A DNA stretch of 51,798 nt from Vibrionales bacterium SWAT-3 (GCA_000169995.1 AAZW01000034.1:1-51798), one strand, 5' to 3'. Shown: positions 26,168 through 34,938, numbered from the stretch's first letter. Notes: generated from the letters alone by a model not told the origin. A program made the numbers and translations.

Positions 26168-27037
26168 TTAATTAAGCGGGTAAAGCTTTTGATGTGCGAT
26201 GATTTCCGCACCATCTAAAGCATTACCTTGAACCTCTAAGCTGCGATCTTGTAGTGCTTGTGGCAGTTTGTCACGATAGAAAGCGCCTAAGCTGCCTAAG
26301 AACATGATCGGTAGTGAGTTGCTGTCTGAGCATGTTCGAGCAAGCCGCTCAATTTCTTGAATACCTTGCTTAACGATGTGTTTTGCCGTCGGACAACATG
26401 GTTCTAACTCGACAAGCTCTTTTGCAAATTGAGCATAATCGGTCGCGTTGGCTGAGCGAGTCCATTTTAGAATCGCACTGCGGACATTACCTGTTTTCTT
26501 CATCACAAGTTGACTCGTTAATGAGCAACGTTGAGCGTCAAACTCGACCAGTGTTTGCTGAACCGCTTTAAAACCAAGCCAAGCACCGCCACCTTGATCG
26601 CCAATGGGAAAACCCCAACCGCCAAATTGGTGAGTCACGTATTGGTTGTCTAACTGAATCGCAACCGAACCTGTGCCAATAGCAATACAGTTTACGCCTT
26701 CTCCTCTATTTGCACCAACGACCGAGGCTTCAGCATCGGTCGTCACATACAGGTTTGGGAAATGGGACAGTGCCAGTTGTAATTTCGCTTTTAGTTGAGC
26801 ATTACCTGCGCCAGCAACACCGACCACAATATAACACTGTTTCGGATTTATCTGATTCACACTCAGCATTTCTTCAATGTAATGAGTCAGTTGAGTGATG
26901 GCTGTTTTACCGTATAGGGTTAGTGACGTTGCGGCTAAAGTACGTTCTTTGATTACGCTCGGTGTTGGTGAAATTCGCTTGAGTCTCATGGCAGTTTTTG
27001 TACCGCCGCCATCGACGGCTAGAGTATGGGTAATCAT
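26168..27037 (-). CDS. BadF/BadG/BcrA/BcrD-type amino-sugar kinase
   Basis: This is a 289-residue ASKHA-fold kinase with the phosphate-binding motif VDGGGTKTA at residues 8-16, AIGTGSVA and GDQGGGAWLG. The family includes GlcNAc, glucosamine and MurNAc kinases, among them Clostridium acetobutylicum MurK, which acts on MurNAc and GlcNAc. The start overlaps the stop of the upstream SSS symporter gene by four bases, and the stop is 10 bases before anmK. Translation is thus coupled and the role tied to sugar recovery. GlcNAc released by NagZ, or free MurNAc, is the likely substrate. Which one cannot be read from sequence. Confidence 0.85.
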   Translation of the reverse strand: MITHTLAVDGGGTKTAMRLKRISPTPSVIKERTLAATSLTLYGKTAITQLTHYIEEMLSVNQINPKQCYIVVGVAGAGNAQLKAKLQLALSHFPNLYVTTDAEASVVGANRGEGVNCIAIGTGSVAIQLDNQYVTHQFGGWGFPIGDQGGGAWLGFKAVQQTLVEFDAQRCSLTSQLVMKKTGNVRSAILKWTRSANATDYAQFAKELVELEPCCPTAKHIVKQGIQEIERLARTCSDSNSLPIMFLGSLGAFYRDKLPQALQDRSLEVQGNALDGAEIIAHQKLYPLN

Positions 27038-28631
27038 TGGCTAACCGTTTCTAGTTTATTTGCCTCTTGAGGCTGCTTTTTACCTGATAGACATACGATT
27101 AATGAGACAAAGGTGCCTACACACAGTTGATATGGGAAGGCCAATCGAACGCCCACCCAATTCGTATTAATCATACCCATTACGCTATCCCAAACATAAG
27201 CTTGCATCAGTAACGTCGTTAGGAAGCCGGCGACAAGCGCTAACGCTACTGATGTTTCATTGCCACGCTCGGTGAAAATCGCCGTGAAGTAGACCCCCAA
27301 TAATCCTGTGTAAGCAAACACCATCACACTCAAAGCGAACGACAATAATGGCATGTCGGTGTATTGCTGCCAGTAGTAACACAAGATACCCATGCTACCT
27401 AAGGCTAGCGCAGCTGCGGCCATACCGAAGCGACCCGCTTTTACATAATGGAAATCATTTTGTTCGCCTTTACGAGCTTCTAGCCACGGCTTATAGATAT
27501 CTTGAATCGCAACAGAAGACATTGAATTCAAGCCTGAGTTTAGTGTTGAAAGCGCAGCGGCAACCACACCAACGGTCACTAAGCCTCGAAGACCTGCCGG
27601 CATTTCATTAAGCACGTAGTACATGAAAATTGTCACATTCTCACCATTAAAGCTCTGCACGACATCTTTTCCTTCGACGCCCATCAGGTCCGGTCGTTGA
27701 TAGAAAACATACAGAAGTAGGCCAATCGACATGAAAACCAACACAACGGGGATAGAAAAGATGATTGAGTTGATCATTGCCTTAGAGCCTTGCTTGGCAT
27801 CTTTACAAGTTAGAACTCGCTGGGTCATGTCTTGATCAAGACCAAACGCACCAATGTTCAGCAGTACAAAACCAGTAATACATGCCCAGAAGCTGAAAGT
27901 ACCAGCTGGCGTTAAATCAAGAGTGAAATCGAGCAAGGTCAGCTTCGAAGATTGACCTTCACCAGGGTTCGCAAGCACTTGTGCGATTTGGCTGAAATCT
28001 GCCGGGATCTGGCCTAATAAGTAGATAATGACCGCAATAGCTGCACCGACGTACACCACGAGTTGGATAAGATCACTCCAGATAACCGAGCGGATACCGC
28101 CCATATAGGTGTAAGCGAGGCCAACGGTGACCAGAATCACCACGGAAGTGATAACGCTACTTGGGTCAATATTGGTAAATAGAATCATAGATACTGCGAT
28201 AGCCGCCATATATAGGCGAGCACCAGAAGCAAACACACGACCCACCAAATACATCACACCGGCACGCTGCTTGGTTTTCTCGCCAAAACGTACTTTCAGT
28301 AGCTCATATACTGTTGAAACTTTGTTTTGATAAAAGCGAGGAATCAGAATCAGTGCGACAAAAATAGCACCCAAAATACCGCCAATATTCGTGGCTAGGT
28401 AAGTGAGGTCGCCACGGTAGCTCGATTCTGGTCCACCTAAAACGTCGCTGCTGACTGTGAGGTTGCGAGTACTGAGATAGCCACAACCCACATTGGCATT
28501 GAGTTACCACCTAAAAAATAGTCCTTGGTACTCGTGATTTTGGTTCGGCTGAAATGCCAACCTGTGAAGGCAATAACAACGAAGTAAATCGCAAATACCG
28601 CCCAATCCAGCGAAGTAAATAGTGAATTCAT
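27034..28631 (-). pseudogene. Sodium:solute symporter (SSS family), one-base frameshift near the N-terminus
   Basis: This is an inner-membrane Na+-coupled sugar symporter of the SSS (SGLT-like) family, with about 13-14 hydrophobic segments. It starts at ATG 28631 and reads 64 residues to SQSAATF, then hits a stop. Reading resumes one frame over at LGGPESSYRGDLTYL. Adding one base to the A run at 28439-28442 rejoins them into a 532-residue protein of normal length with no other damage. Gene order (symporter, kinase, anmK, murQ) suggests uptake of an amino sugar such as MurNAc, anhydro-MurNAc or GlcNAc. The indel may be a sequencing error. Confidence 0.87.
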
Positions 28632-28713
28632 AGCAGCTCCATAGCATGAATAGATGAGAAGGTGTTTATTATTATTTTTTCAGAATGACAGTTTGAATAA
28701 TGAGTTTCAAAAC

Positions 28714-28732
28714 CTATTCCTTGGTGGAATAG
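28714..28732. promoter_or_regulatory. Candidate RpiR operator 1
   Basis: CTATTCC-TTGGT-GGAATAG is a perfect 7-bp inverted repeat between the divergent symporter and RpiR genes. A half-site CTATTCC recurs at 28778-28784. Confidence 0.5.
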
Positions 28733-28801
28733 TGACCAGAGGTTTTATTTGATGATGCTCCCAGAAGGTGGTGTGAGCTATTCCAAATAAGAAGGCGAAA
28801 A

Positions 28802-28815
28802 GGAATAATTATTCC
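28802..28815. promoter_or_regulatory. Candidate RpiR operator 2
   Basis: GGAATAATTATTCC is a perfect 14-bp palindrome with the same GGAAT/ATTCC arms as operator 1. It lies 55 bases before the RpiR start, so autoregulation as well as control of the symporter operon is plausible. Confidence 0.5.
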
Positions 28816-28870
28816 AATGGAAAGGCAAAACTCGTTATGATGATGACAGTTGAAAGAGGGGAGGATTAGA

Positions 28871-29719
28871 GTGAAAGGCATTGCGAAAGTAAAAGCGTTA
28901 TTACCAAAGCTTTCTCCATCGGATTCGCTGGTGGCACGATATGTATTGGATCACCCGCAGCAGGTCAAGCAGCTCTCTTCCCCTGAATTAGCGAAAGCGG
29001 TAGGGGTAAGTCAGTCAACGATCGTCAAGTTTAGTCAGAAGATCGGTTATAAAGGCTTTTCTGAAATGAAGGTGAAACTCTATCAGAGTGATATGAGTTA
29101 TCAGCCTGTATCTCAGCGAGGCATACACGGCACCATCACCAGAAAAGATTCACCAGATACCGTGATGGAAAAACTTCTTGCAAGCAAAACACAATCGCTT
29201 GAACGTACCGTGTTATTAAATGAGGGCGAACAGCTGAGTAATGCCGCTGACTTACTGCACCTTGCTAATAAAATCCAAATTTCAGGTGTCGGAGCATCAT
29301 CTCTAGTCGCGAAAGATTTCGCTTATAAGCTGATGAAAATCGGTCATGCGGTTCATGCTGAGCCAGATGCTCATATTCAGATTGCCAATGCGGCATCGCT
29401 TACTGAAAATGATGTGTTGGTAGCCATTTCCTATTCAGGAAAAACCAGAGAAGTCGTAAAAGTGGCTCAGCTAGCGAGGTCGAAGAAGGCCAAGGTGATT
29501 GTGATTAGTCAGTTATCTCCCTCGGCTTTGGACAAATATGCTGATATCAAACTCATTTCGGCGGCTGATGAGAATCATATTCGTAGCTCCTCTATCACAG
29601 CGCGTGATAGCCAATTTTATATTACTGACTTGTTGTTCATTGCGTTAACTCAGCAAGAAGAGCAAGCCGACCAATTAATCGAACAAAGTAAATCTGCGGT
29701 AGCGGAATTTAAGCAATAG
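28871..29719 (+). CDS. RpiR-family regulator with SIS domain (MurR-like)
   Basis: This 282-residue regulator has an N-terminal RpiR helix-turn-helix (about 1-75, including VGVSQSTIVKFSQKIGYKGFSEM). A C-terminal SIS domain (about 115-260, with SGVGASSLVAKDFAYKL and ISYSGKTREV) senses a sugar phosphate. E. coli MurR, of the same family, responds to MurNAc-6-phosphate. Divergence from the symporter-kinase-anmK-murQ genes supports the same ligand here. I chose the GTG at 28871 because AGGGGAGG lies six bases upstream. A TTG at 28850 would add seven residues with no ribosome-binding site. Confidence 0.88.
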   Translation: MKGIAKVKALLPKLSPSDSLVARYVLDHPQQVKQLSSPELAKAVGVSQSTIVKFSQKIGYKGFSEMKVKLYQSDMSYQPVSQRGIHGTITRKDSPDTVMEKLLASKTQSLERTVLLNEGEQLSNAADLLHLANKIQISGVGASSLVAKDFAYKLMKIGHAVHAEPDAHIQIANAASLTENDVLVAISYSGKTREVVKVAQLARSKKAKVIVISQLSPSALDKYADIKLISAADENHIRSSSITARDSQFYITDLLFIALTQQEEQADQLIEQSKSAVAEFKQ

Positions 29720-29730
29720 AAGGACATATT

Positions 29731-30720
29731 ATGGGACCGTTGTGGGTTGATGTTGCAGGCTACGAACTGACTGCGGAAGACAAAGAAATTTTAGAGCACC
29801 CAACCGTTGGTGGTCTCATTTTATTTGCTAGAAACTACTACGATAGCAAGCAGCTATCGGCACTGAACAAAGAGATTCGTAAAGCGGCTAAGCGTCCTAT
29901 TTTAATTGGTGTTGACCAAGAAGGTGGACGAGTACAGCGTTTCCGTGATGGTTTTTCTATTATCCCTGCCGCTCAAGAGTTCGCGACTCATAACAATGGT
30001 GAACAATTAGCAGAACAAGCAGGTTGGTTGATGGCGGCGGAGCTGATTGCTCACGATATCGATCTAAGTTTTGCACCAGTATTAGATAAAGGTCATCAAT
30101 GTAAGGCGATTGGTAACCGAGCATTTGGTGAAGATATCGATACCATCGTTCGTCATAGCAGTGCATTCATCAAAGGCATGAAGTCGGTTGGTATGGCGAC
30201 AACTGGAAAGCACTTCCCTGGTCATGGTGGTGTGATAGCCGATTCGCACCTTGAAACCCCTTACGACCCTCGAGACGATATCTTTGAAACCGATATGGCG
30301 ATCTTTAAGGCGCAAATTGAAGCGGGAATATTAGATGCGATGATGCCTGCACACGTGGTTTTCTCTCATTACGATGATCAACCAGCAAGTGGCTCTCAAT
30401 ATTGGTTACAGAAAGTATTGAGACAAAAGCTGGGCTTTAAAGGCCTGATCTTCTCTGATGATTTAACGATGGAAGGCGCTACTATCATGGGTAGGCCTGC
30501 CGACAGAGCAAATGCAGCCTTGAATGCGGGGTGTGACATGGTGTTGATGTGTAATAAACGAGATGCACAAATTGAGGCTCTTGATCACTTAGCGATTCAA
30601 GAGGTGCCTTTAGCCAACTCATTGCTTAAAAAACACAGCTTTGATTTGCCGACTCTACACTCTGACGCCCGATGGAAAGAGGCTTCAGAGAAGATTAAGC
30701 GAATGCTAAACGATGAGTGA
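29731..30720 (+). CDS. nagZ: Beta-N-acetylhexosaminidase NagZ
   Basis: NagZ is a cytoplasmic glycoside hydrolase family 3 enzyme that removes GlcNAc from imported GlcNAc-anhydroMurNAc (peptides). It yields GlcNAc and anhydro-MurNAc, the AnmK substrate. In many bacteria its substrates and products also set AmpC beta-lactamase induction. The 329-residue protein has GVDQEGGRVQRFRDGF, the catalytic-loop motif KHFPGHG, and the nucleophile aspartate in FSDDLTMEGA. It starts 11 bases after the RpiR gene and is probably co-transcribed with it. This ties it to the adjacent recycling genes. In E. coli nagZ sits elsewhere. Confidence 0.96.
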   Translation: MGPLWVDVAGYELTAEDKEILEHPTVGGLILFARNYYDSKQLSALNKEIRKAAKRPILIGVDQEGGRVQRFRDGFSIIPAAQEFATHNNGEQLAEQAGWLMAAELIAHDIDLSFAPVLDKGHQCKAIGNRAFGEDIDTIVRHSSAFIKGMKSVGMATTGKHFPGHGGVIADSHLETPYDPRDDIFETDMAIFKAQIEAGILDAMMPAHVVFSHYDDQPASGSQYWLQKVLRQKLGFKGLIFSDDLTMEGATIMGRPADRANAALNAGCDMVLMCNKRDAQIEALDHLAIQEVPLANSLLKKHSFDLPTLHSDARWKEASEKIKRMLNDE

Positions 30721-30746
30721 TAAATAAACACTCTACAAATTTCAAG

Positions 30747-30775
30747 AAGGCGATATGAGAAATATCGCCTTTTTT
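30747..30775 (+). terminator. Terminator after nagZ
   Basis: AAGGCGATAT-GAGA-AATATCGCCTT followed by a T run, 26 bases after the nagZ stop. Confidence 0.85.
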
Positions 30776-30832
30776 GTTTGTACTGGCTGTGGTTTAAGTC
30801 AGCAATTTAATTAAAAGGACTTAAAACCTAAG

Positions 30833-30850
30833 TGTAAAATTAAATTTACA
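30833..30850. promoter_or_regulatory. TyrR box 1 (strong) upstream of aroF
   Basis: TGTAAA-N6-TTTACA is an exact match to the palindromic TyrR consensus, 117-134 bases before the aroF start. Confidence 0.8.
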
Positions 30851-30855
30851 TTAAA

Positions 30856-30873
30856 TGTTTTTTATTATTTACG
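30856..30873. promoter_or_regulatory. TyrR box 2 (weak) upstream of aroF
   Basis: TGTTTT-N6-TTTACG is a degenerate box whose centre is 23 bases from box 1. A weak box paired with a strong one is the usual TyrR layout for tyrosine-dependent hexamer binding. Confidence 0.55.
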
Positions 30874-30916
30874 CTTGCAATCGTTTTTGTAGCTGTTATT
30901 GTGTTTTTAAAGATTG

Positions 30917-30945
30917 TTGACCCAAATGGAAATGTTGGGTGTAAA
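30917..30945 (+). promoter_or_regulatory. Candidate aroF promoter
   Basis: TTGACC, a 17-base spacer and TGTAAA. The -10 hexamer is weak (4 of 6) and lies inside TyrR box 3, so bound TyrR would block RNA polymerase. Confidence 0.45.
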
Positions 30946-30957
30946 AATAAATATACA
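30940..30957. promoter_or_regulatory. TyrR box 3, overlapping the candidate aroF -10 element
   Basis: TGTAAA-N6-TATACA has one mismatch to the consensus and ends nine bases before the aroF ATG. Confidence 0.65.
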
Positions 30958-30966
30958 GGTTGAGTT

Positions 30967-32040
30967 ATGCAGAAAAGTGAATTAAGCAATGTCAATATTA
31001 TCGACGAACAGGTACTGATTACTCCTGAGGAGTTAAAAGCAAAACTACCTTTGAGTGATAATGCTCGTCGTTTCATTCAAGAGTCTCGTCAAACTATCGC
31101 AAACATCATCCATAAGAAAGATCACCGCATGCTGGTTGTATGTGGCCCGTGTTCTATCCATGATGTTGAAGCGGCAAAAGAGTACGCGAAACGCCTAAAA
31201 GCTTTATCTGAGCAACTTAGCGATCAACTGTATATTGTTATGCGTGTTTACTTTGAAAAGCCTCGTACTACGGTGGGCTGGAAAGGTTTAATCAACGACC
31301 CTCATCTAGATGGTACTTTCGACATTGAACATGGTTTGCATGTAGGTCGTGAACTACTGGTTGAACTTGCTGAGATGGAAATTCCACTGGCAACAGAAGC
31401 GCTAGACCCAATCAGCCCGCAATACCTAGCAGATACATTCAGCTGGGCAGCGATCGGCGCACGTACAACTGAATCACAAACTCACCGTGAAATGGCAAGT
31501 GGTCTTTCAATGCCAATCGGCTTCAAGAATGGTACAGATGGCAACCTAGGCACAGCGATCAATGCGATGCAGGCGGCTTCTTCTAGCCACCGTTTCATGG
31601 GTATCAGCCGTGAAGGTCAAGTTGCACTATTAACTACTCAAGGTAACCCAAACGGTCATGTTATTTTACGTGGCGGTAAGCAAACGAACTACGATTCAGT
31701 ATCGGTACACGAATGTGAGCAAGAGCTTGGTAAATCAGGTTTAGAAGCTGCACTGATGGTTGACTGTAGCCATGCTAACTCTCGCAAAGATTTCCGCCGC
31801 CAACCTCTGGTTGCTGAAGATGTGATTCACCAAATTCGTGAAGGTAACAAGTCGATCATCGGCCTTATGATTGAAAGCCATATCAACGAAGGAAACCAAT
31901 CTTCTGATAGACCTCTCAATGAGATGAAATACGGCGTTTCAATTACCGACGCGTGTATCAATTGGGACACAACTGAGGCACTATTGAAACATGCACATAC
32001 GGAACTAGTCCCGTTCTTAGAGAACCGATTGAAAGGTTAG
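30967..32040 (+). CDS. aroF: 3-deoxy-7-phosphoheptulonate synthase, Tyr-regulated type (AroF)
   Basis: AroF condenses PEP and erythrose-4-phosphate to DAHP, the first step of aromatic biosynthesis, in the cytoplasm. The 357 residues match the class I family. Motifs include VCGPCSIHD, YFEKPRTTVGWKGLINDP and LATEALDPISPQY, plus a metal-binding cysteine (GPCS) and histidine (DCSHANS). I call it the tyrosine-sensitive isozyme because tyrA follows and three TyrR boxes precede it, as for E. coli aroF-tyrA. Residue-level inhibitor specificity was not checked. Confidence 0.93.
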   Translation: MQKSELSNVNIIDEQVLITPEELKAKLPLSDNARRFIQESRQTIANIIHKKDHRMLVVCGPCSIHDVEAAKEYAKRLKALSEQLSDQLYIVMRVYFEKPRTTVGWKGLINDPHLDGTFDIEHGLHVGRELLVELAEMEIPLATEALDPISPQYLADTFSWAAIGARTTESQTHREMASGLSMPIGFKNGTDGNLGTAINAMQAASSSHRFMGISREGQVALLTTQGNPNGHVILRGGKQTNYDSVSVHECEQELGKSGLEAALMVDCSHANSRKDFRRQPLVAEDVIHQIREGNKSIIGLMIESHINEGNQSSDRPLNEMKYGVSITDACINWDTTEALLKHAHTELVPFLENRLKG

Positions 32041-32058
32041 TCAGAGTTTTAAAGTTAA

Positions 32059-32083
32059 GTGCCTCATCTAATGGGGCATTTTA
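32059..32083 (+). terminator. Weak hairpin between aroF and tyrA
   Basis: TGCCTCA and TGGGGCA can pair (one G-U) and are followed by TTTT. The stem is short, so it probably attenuates rather than stops transcription into tyrA. Confidence 0.4.
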
Positions 32084-32141
32084 AGATCTGTTGCTAACGA
32101 AATCGGCGTTGGTACGGGCTTATAGATTAGTAAGGAATAAA

Positions 32142-33269
32142 ATGGCCGTTGAACTGAACGAATTACGCGACCAAATTGATGCTGTCGATAAACAAATGCT
32201 GGATTTACTGGCTCAGCGACTTGCTCTTGTTGAGAAAGTTGGTGAAGTGAAAAGTGAACATGGATTACCTATTTATGTGCCGGAGCGTGAAGCGGCAATG
32301 TTGGCGTCTCGCCGTCAAGAAGCAGAAAAAATAGGGGTACCACCACAGCTCATCGAAGATATTTTGCGTCGAACTATGCGTGAATCTTATGCCAGCGAAA
32401 AAGACTCTGGTTTTAAGTGTCTCAACCCAGAATTACGTTCAGTGGTTATCGTTGGTGGTAATGGTCAGCTGGGGGGCTTATTTGGCCGTATGTTTAAGCT
32501 TTCTGGCTACGAAGTGAAAGTCCTTGGTAGTCAAGATTGGGATAAAGCCGATGAAATCCTAGATAACGCTGGTCTTGTGGTTGTAACCGTTCCAATTCAC
32601 TTAACGGAAGGTGTGATTGCGAAACTTGGTAACCTGCCAAGTGATTGTATTCTTTGTGATTTAACATCGATTAAATCAAAGCCGCTGCAAGCAATGATGA
32701 ACATGCACAAAGGCCCTGTTGTTGGTCTTCACCCTATGTTTGGCCCTGATGTACCAAGCCTAGCGAAACAGGTGATTGTTTACAGTGATGGGCGTGGTTC
32801 TGAAAGCTACCAATGGCTACTGGAGCAATTTAGTATCTGGGGTGCGAGTCTATGTCAGATGGATGCTGCTGAGCACGACCACGGCATGACTCTGATTCAA
32901 GCGCTTCGCCATTTTACCTCTTTTGCTTACGGTCTACACCTAAGCAAAGAGAACCCGAACATCGACCAACTTCTGAAGCTTAGCTCTCCAATCTACCGTT
33001 TAGAGATTGCGATGGTTGGTCGTCTATTTGCTCAGGACCCGAACTTGTACGGTGACATCATCCTATCTTCAGATGAGAACATTGATATGATTCGACGCTT
33101 CCACCGTTGTTTTGGTGAAGCACTCGAGATCTTAGACGGAAAAGATAAAGCCAAGTTCGTTGAGAGTTTTAACCAGGTGAGTGATTGGTTTGGTGACTAC
33201 TCACAGCAATTCTTGCAAGAGAGTCAAAGCCTGTTAAAACAAGCACATGACTCGATTCATCGCGGTTAA
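32142..33269 (+). CDS. tyrA: Bifunctional chorismate mutase / prephenate dehydrogenase (T-protein)
   Basis: TyrA converts chorismate to prephenate and then, with NAD, to 4-hydroxyphenylpyruvate for tyrosine synthesis. The 375-residue protein has an N-terminal AroQ chorismate mutase domain (about 1-90, ELRDQIDAVDKQMLDLL). The dehydrogenase has the dinucleotide-binding GGNGQLGG at 105-112 and the catalytic-histidine region GLHPMFGPD. I chose the ATG at 32142, with TAAGGA six bases upstream. The open frame to 32091 adds 17 unmatched residues. It is the second gene of the TyrR-controlled aroF unit. Confidence 0.96.
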   Translation: MAVELNELRDQIDAVDKQMLDLLAQRLALVEKVGEVKSEHGLPIYVPEREAAMLASRRQEAEKIGVPPQLIEDILRRTMRESYASEKDSGFKCLNPELRSVVIVGGNGQLGGLFGRMFKLSGYEVKVLGSQDWDKADEILDNAGLVVVTVPIHLTEGVIAKLGNLPSDCILCDLTSIKSKPLQAMMNMHKGPVVGLHPMFGPDVPSLAKQVIVYSDGRGSESYQWLLEQFSIWGASLCQMDAAEHDHGMTLIQALRHFTSFAYGLHLSKENPNIDQLLKLSSPIYRLEIAMVGRLFAQDPNLYGDIILSSDENIDMIRRFHRCFGEALEILDGKDKAKFVESFNQVSDWFGDYSQQFLQESQSLLKQAHDSIHRG

Positions 33270-33288
33270 TAGTGTGGTTTGAAAAATA

Positions 33289-33317
33289 AAAAAGAGCGAC
33301 CATTTGGTCGCTCTTTT
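33289..33317 (+). terminator. Terminator after tyrA
   Basis: AAAGAGCGACC-ATTT-GGTCGCTCTTT followed by T, 20 bases after the tyrA stop. It is convergent with the M23 peptidase gene. Confidence 0.85.
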
Positions 33318-33398
33318 TGTTTGTGTTGAATGCCGATATTGCATCTGGCCTATAGTAGGCGAAATGCATTTGGATCATCATGGGCCAAACGAACAAAC

Positions 33399-34430
33399 CT
33401 AGTTAGTCACGATAGGCTGTTTGTTATTCTCGTTCGATACTCGGTTATCATCGCTGGATACTGTGTCGATAGTTGAACTGATGTAAGGCACGTTAGTTAG
33501 GTTGATCTGCAAGCGAACCACGTTATCAATCAGCTGAACGAGTGGGCCCCATTTCACCTTTTTCTCTTTCTCAAACACGTAATTGAAGTTTTCTGGTGTC
33601 CAATCCATCAAGTATTGAGGGTTCAATGAGCGACCAAGGAAGCGTACTTCATAATGCAGATGTGGCCCAGTTGAGTTACCTGAGTTACCACAGCTCGCAA
33701 TCACATCACCTTTACTGACAAACTGACCGCTGCGAACTTTGAATTTTTGCAGATGCGCGTAAGAGCTCATGAAGCCAAACGAATGGCGCATGGTGATAAA
33801 ATTACCAAAGCCTTTCTTGCTTGGGCGTACGGTTTCAATCACACCATCTGCTGGTGCTAAGATATCTTCACCGCGCTTACAAGTAAGGTCGATACCAGTA
33901 TGGTTGTGGCGCTTGCCTGTAATTGGGTTAGTACGGCGACCGTATGAAGACGAGATGCGTTGATAAGCCATCGGACTATCATTAGGAATTAAGCGGAACA
34001 TGGTAGCTCTTACCGCGGAATCGACGGCTGCAGCATCAATGCGGTCTTCTAGTGAAACCTCATCGGTGTGTAACTCTTCATCAGCCAGGCCAAGAACGGA
34101 CTCCACATCGAATACACGCTTACCGAGTAATTGAATCGTACCTTCTTTCTCAGTTAAGGCTTGAGATAGGTTGTGGTTGGTTTCAACTTGTTCCGCGTAT
34201 AAGAACTCGGTCTGCTCTTTTTCAACAATCAGAGTTTCAATTAACTGTTGTGCATCACCGGCTTGTGCAGCCAGCTTGTTTTTACTCTCAAGGTGCATGT
34301 AGGTCGCACCACCAATCAGCATCGGTACTGAGAGCAGGGTTGTCATGCATAAGAGTACGGCTTTTCGACCGAAGTAAAACGTCTGTTCCCCCTGACTAGA
34401 GGGAATAGTAATGGACACTTTTTTAGACAT
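33399..34430 (-). CDS. M23-family peptidoglycan endopeptidase with N-terminal membrane anchor
   Basis: This 343-residue, probably periplasmic enzyme cuts peptide cross-links in peptidoglycan. A single hydrophobic segment (about residues 24-45) anchors it. A coiled-coil-like stretch (about 50-115) follows, then a LytM/M23 domain (about 165-265). The zinc ligands are visible in HTGID, SYAHL and HLHYEV, and all are intact, so it should be active. Vibrios have several such enzymes (ShyA, ShyB, ShyC). I cannot say which this corresponds to. The tail is rich in Asn, Ser and Asp. The PilZ gene lies just upstream in the same orientation. Confidence 0.85.
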   Translation of the reverse strand: MSKKVSITIPSSQGEQTFYFGRKAVLLCMTTLLSVPMLIGGATYMHLESKNKLAAQAGDAQQLIETLIVEKEQTEFLYAEQVETNHNLSQALTEKEGTIQLLGKRVFDVESVLGLADEELHTDEVSLEDRIDAAAVDSAVRATMFRLIPNDSPMAYQRISSSYGRRTNPITGKRHNHTGIDLTCKRGEDILAPADGVIETVRPSKKGFGNFITMRHSFGFMSSYAHLQKFKVRSGQFVSKGDVIASCGNSGNSTGPHLHYEVRFLGRSLNPQYLMDWTPENFNYVFEKEKKVKWGPLVQLIDNVVRLQINLTNVPYISSTIDTVSSDDNRVSNENNKQPIVTN

Positions 34431-34479
34431 GGTTCTGTATTAACTAAATGCTTCTAATAGAAAAAGGGTAATGGAGATA

Positions 34480-34848
34480 TTATTCCTTGCCTAAGTCGGT
34501 AAGGTGTTCAATCTCTCTATAAAGCAGGTCATCGTCACCAACGTTAAGCTCAACAAGGCGCTTAAGGTGGCTGATACTATCAATATCTAAATGCTCTATG
34601 CGTAAACGCATTGAGGTATTGATGGTAGAGACTATCGTTGCTTCTAACTGAATGTTGATATCGCTGTTGGTCAGCTTAAAGCTAACGTGAACAGGGTTCT
34701 CCTGGTTAAGTTGCTCTAACTCTTCGCACTGAATGAGTAAACCATGAAGAGATAAGTCTTGCACTGAGCCTGATACATTTACTTGTCCTTGTGAGATTTC
34801 AGTCGGAACTTGATAAATAACTCGTGAAAATTGACGTCTTTCAATCAT
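34480..34848 (-). CDS. PilZ-domain protein, putative c-di-GMP binder
   Basis: This small 122-residue cytoplasmic protein consists of a single PilZ domain. The c-di-GMP-binding signatures are present: RRQFSR (RxxxR) near the N-terminus and DLSLHG (DxSxxG) about 28 residues later. I chose the ATG at 34848, with AGAGAG seven bases upstream. The longer open frame to 34896 runs into the ettA terminator and adds 16 residues outside the fold. Its partner is unknown. The MbaA-like GGDEF/EAL protein in this window could affect its ligand. Confidence 0.83.
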   Translation of the reverse strand: MIERRQFSRVIYQVPTEISQGQVNVSGSVQDLSLHGLLIQCEELEQLNQENPVHVSFKLTNSDINIQLEATIVSTINTSMRLRIEHLDIDSISHLKRLVELNVGDDDLLYREIEHLTDLGKE

Positions 34849-34893
34849 AAGTATTCTCTCTATATCGGTGCGGAATGCGTAAGCCAGATATAT

Positions 34894-34920
34894 CAAAGGC
34901 CGCTATTATCGCGGCCTTTG
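34894..34920 (-). terminator. Terminator of ettA
   Basis: CAAAGGCCGC-TATTATC-GCGGCCTTTG is a 10-bp GC-rich stem 19 bases beyond the ettA stop. The T tract is weak. Confidence 0.7.
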
Positions 34921-34938
34921 TTCAAAATACAAGCTTAT

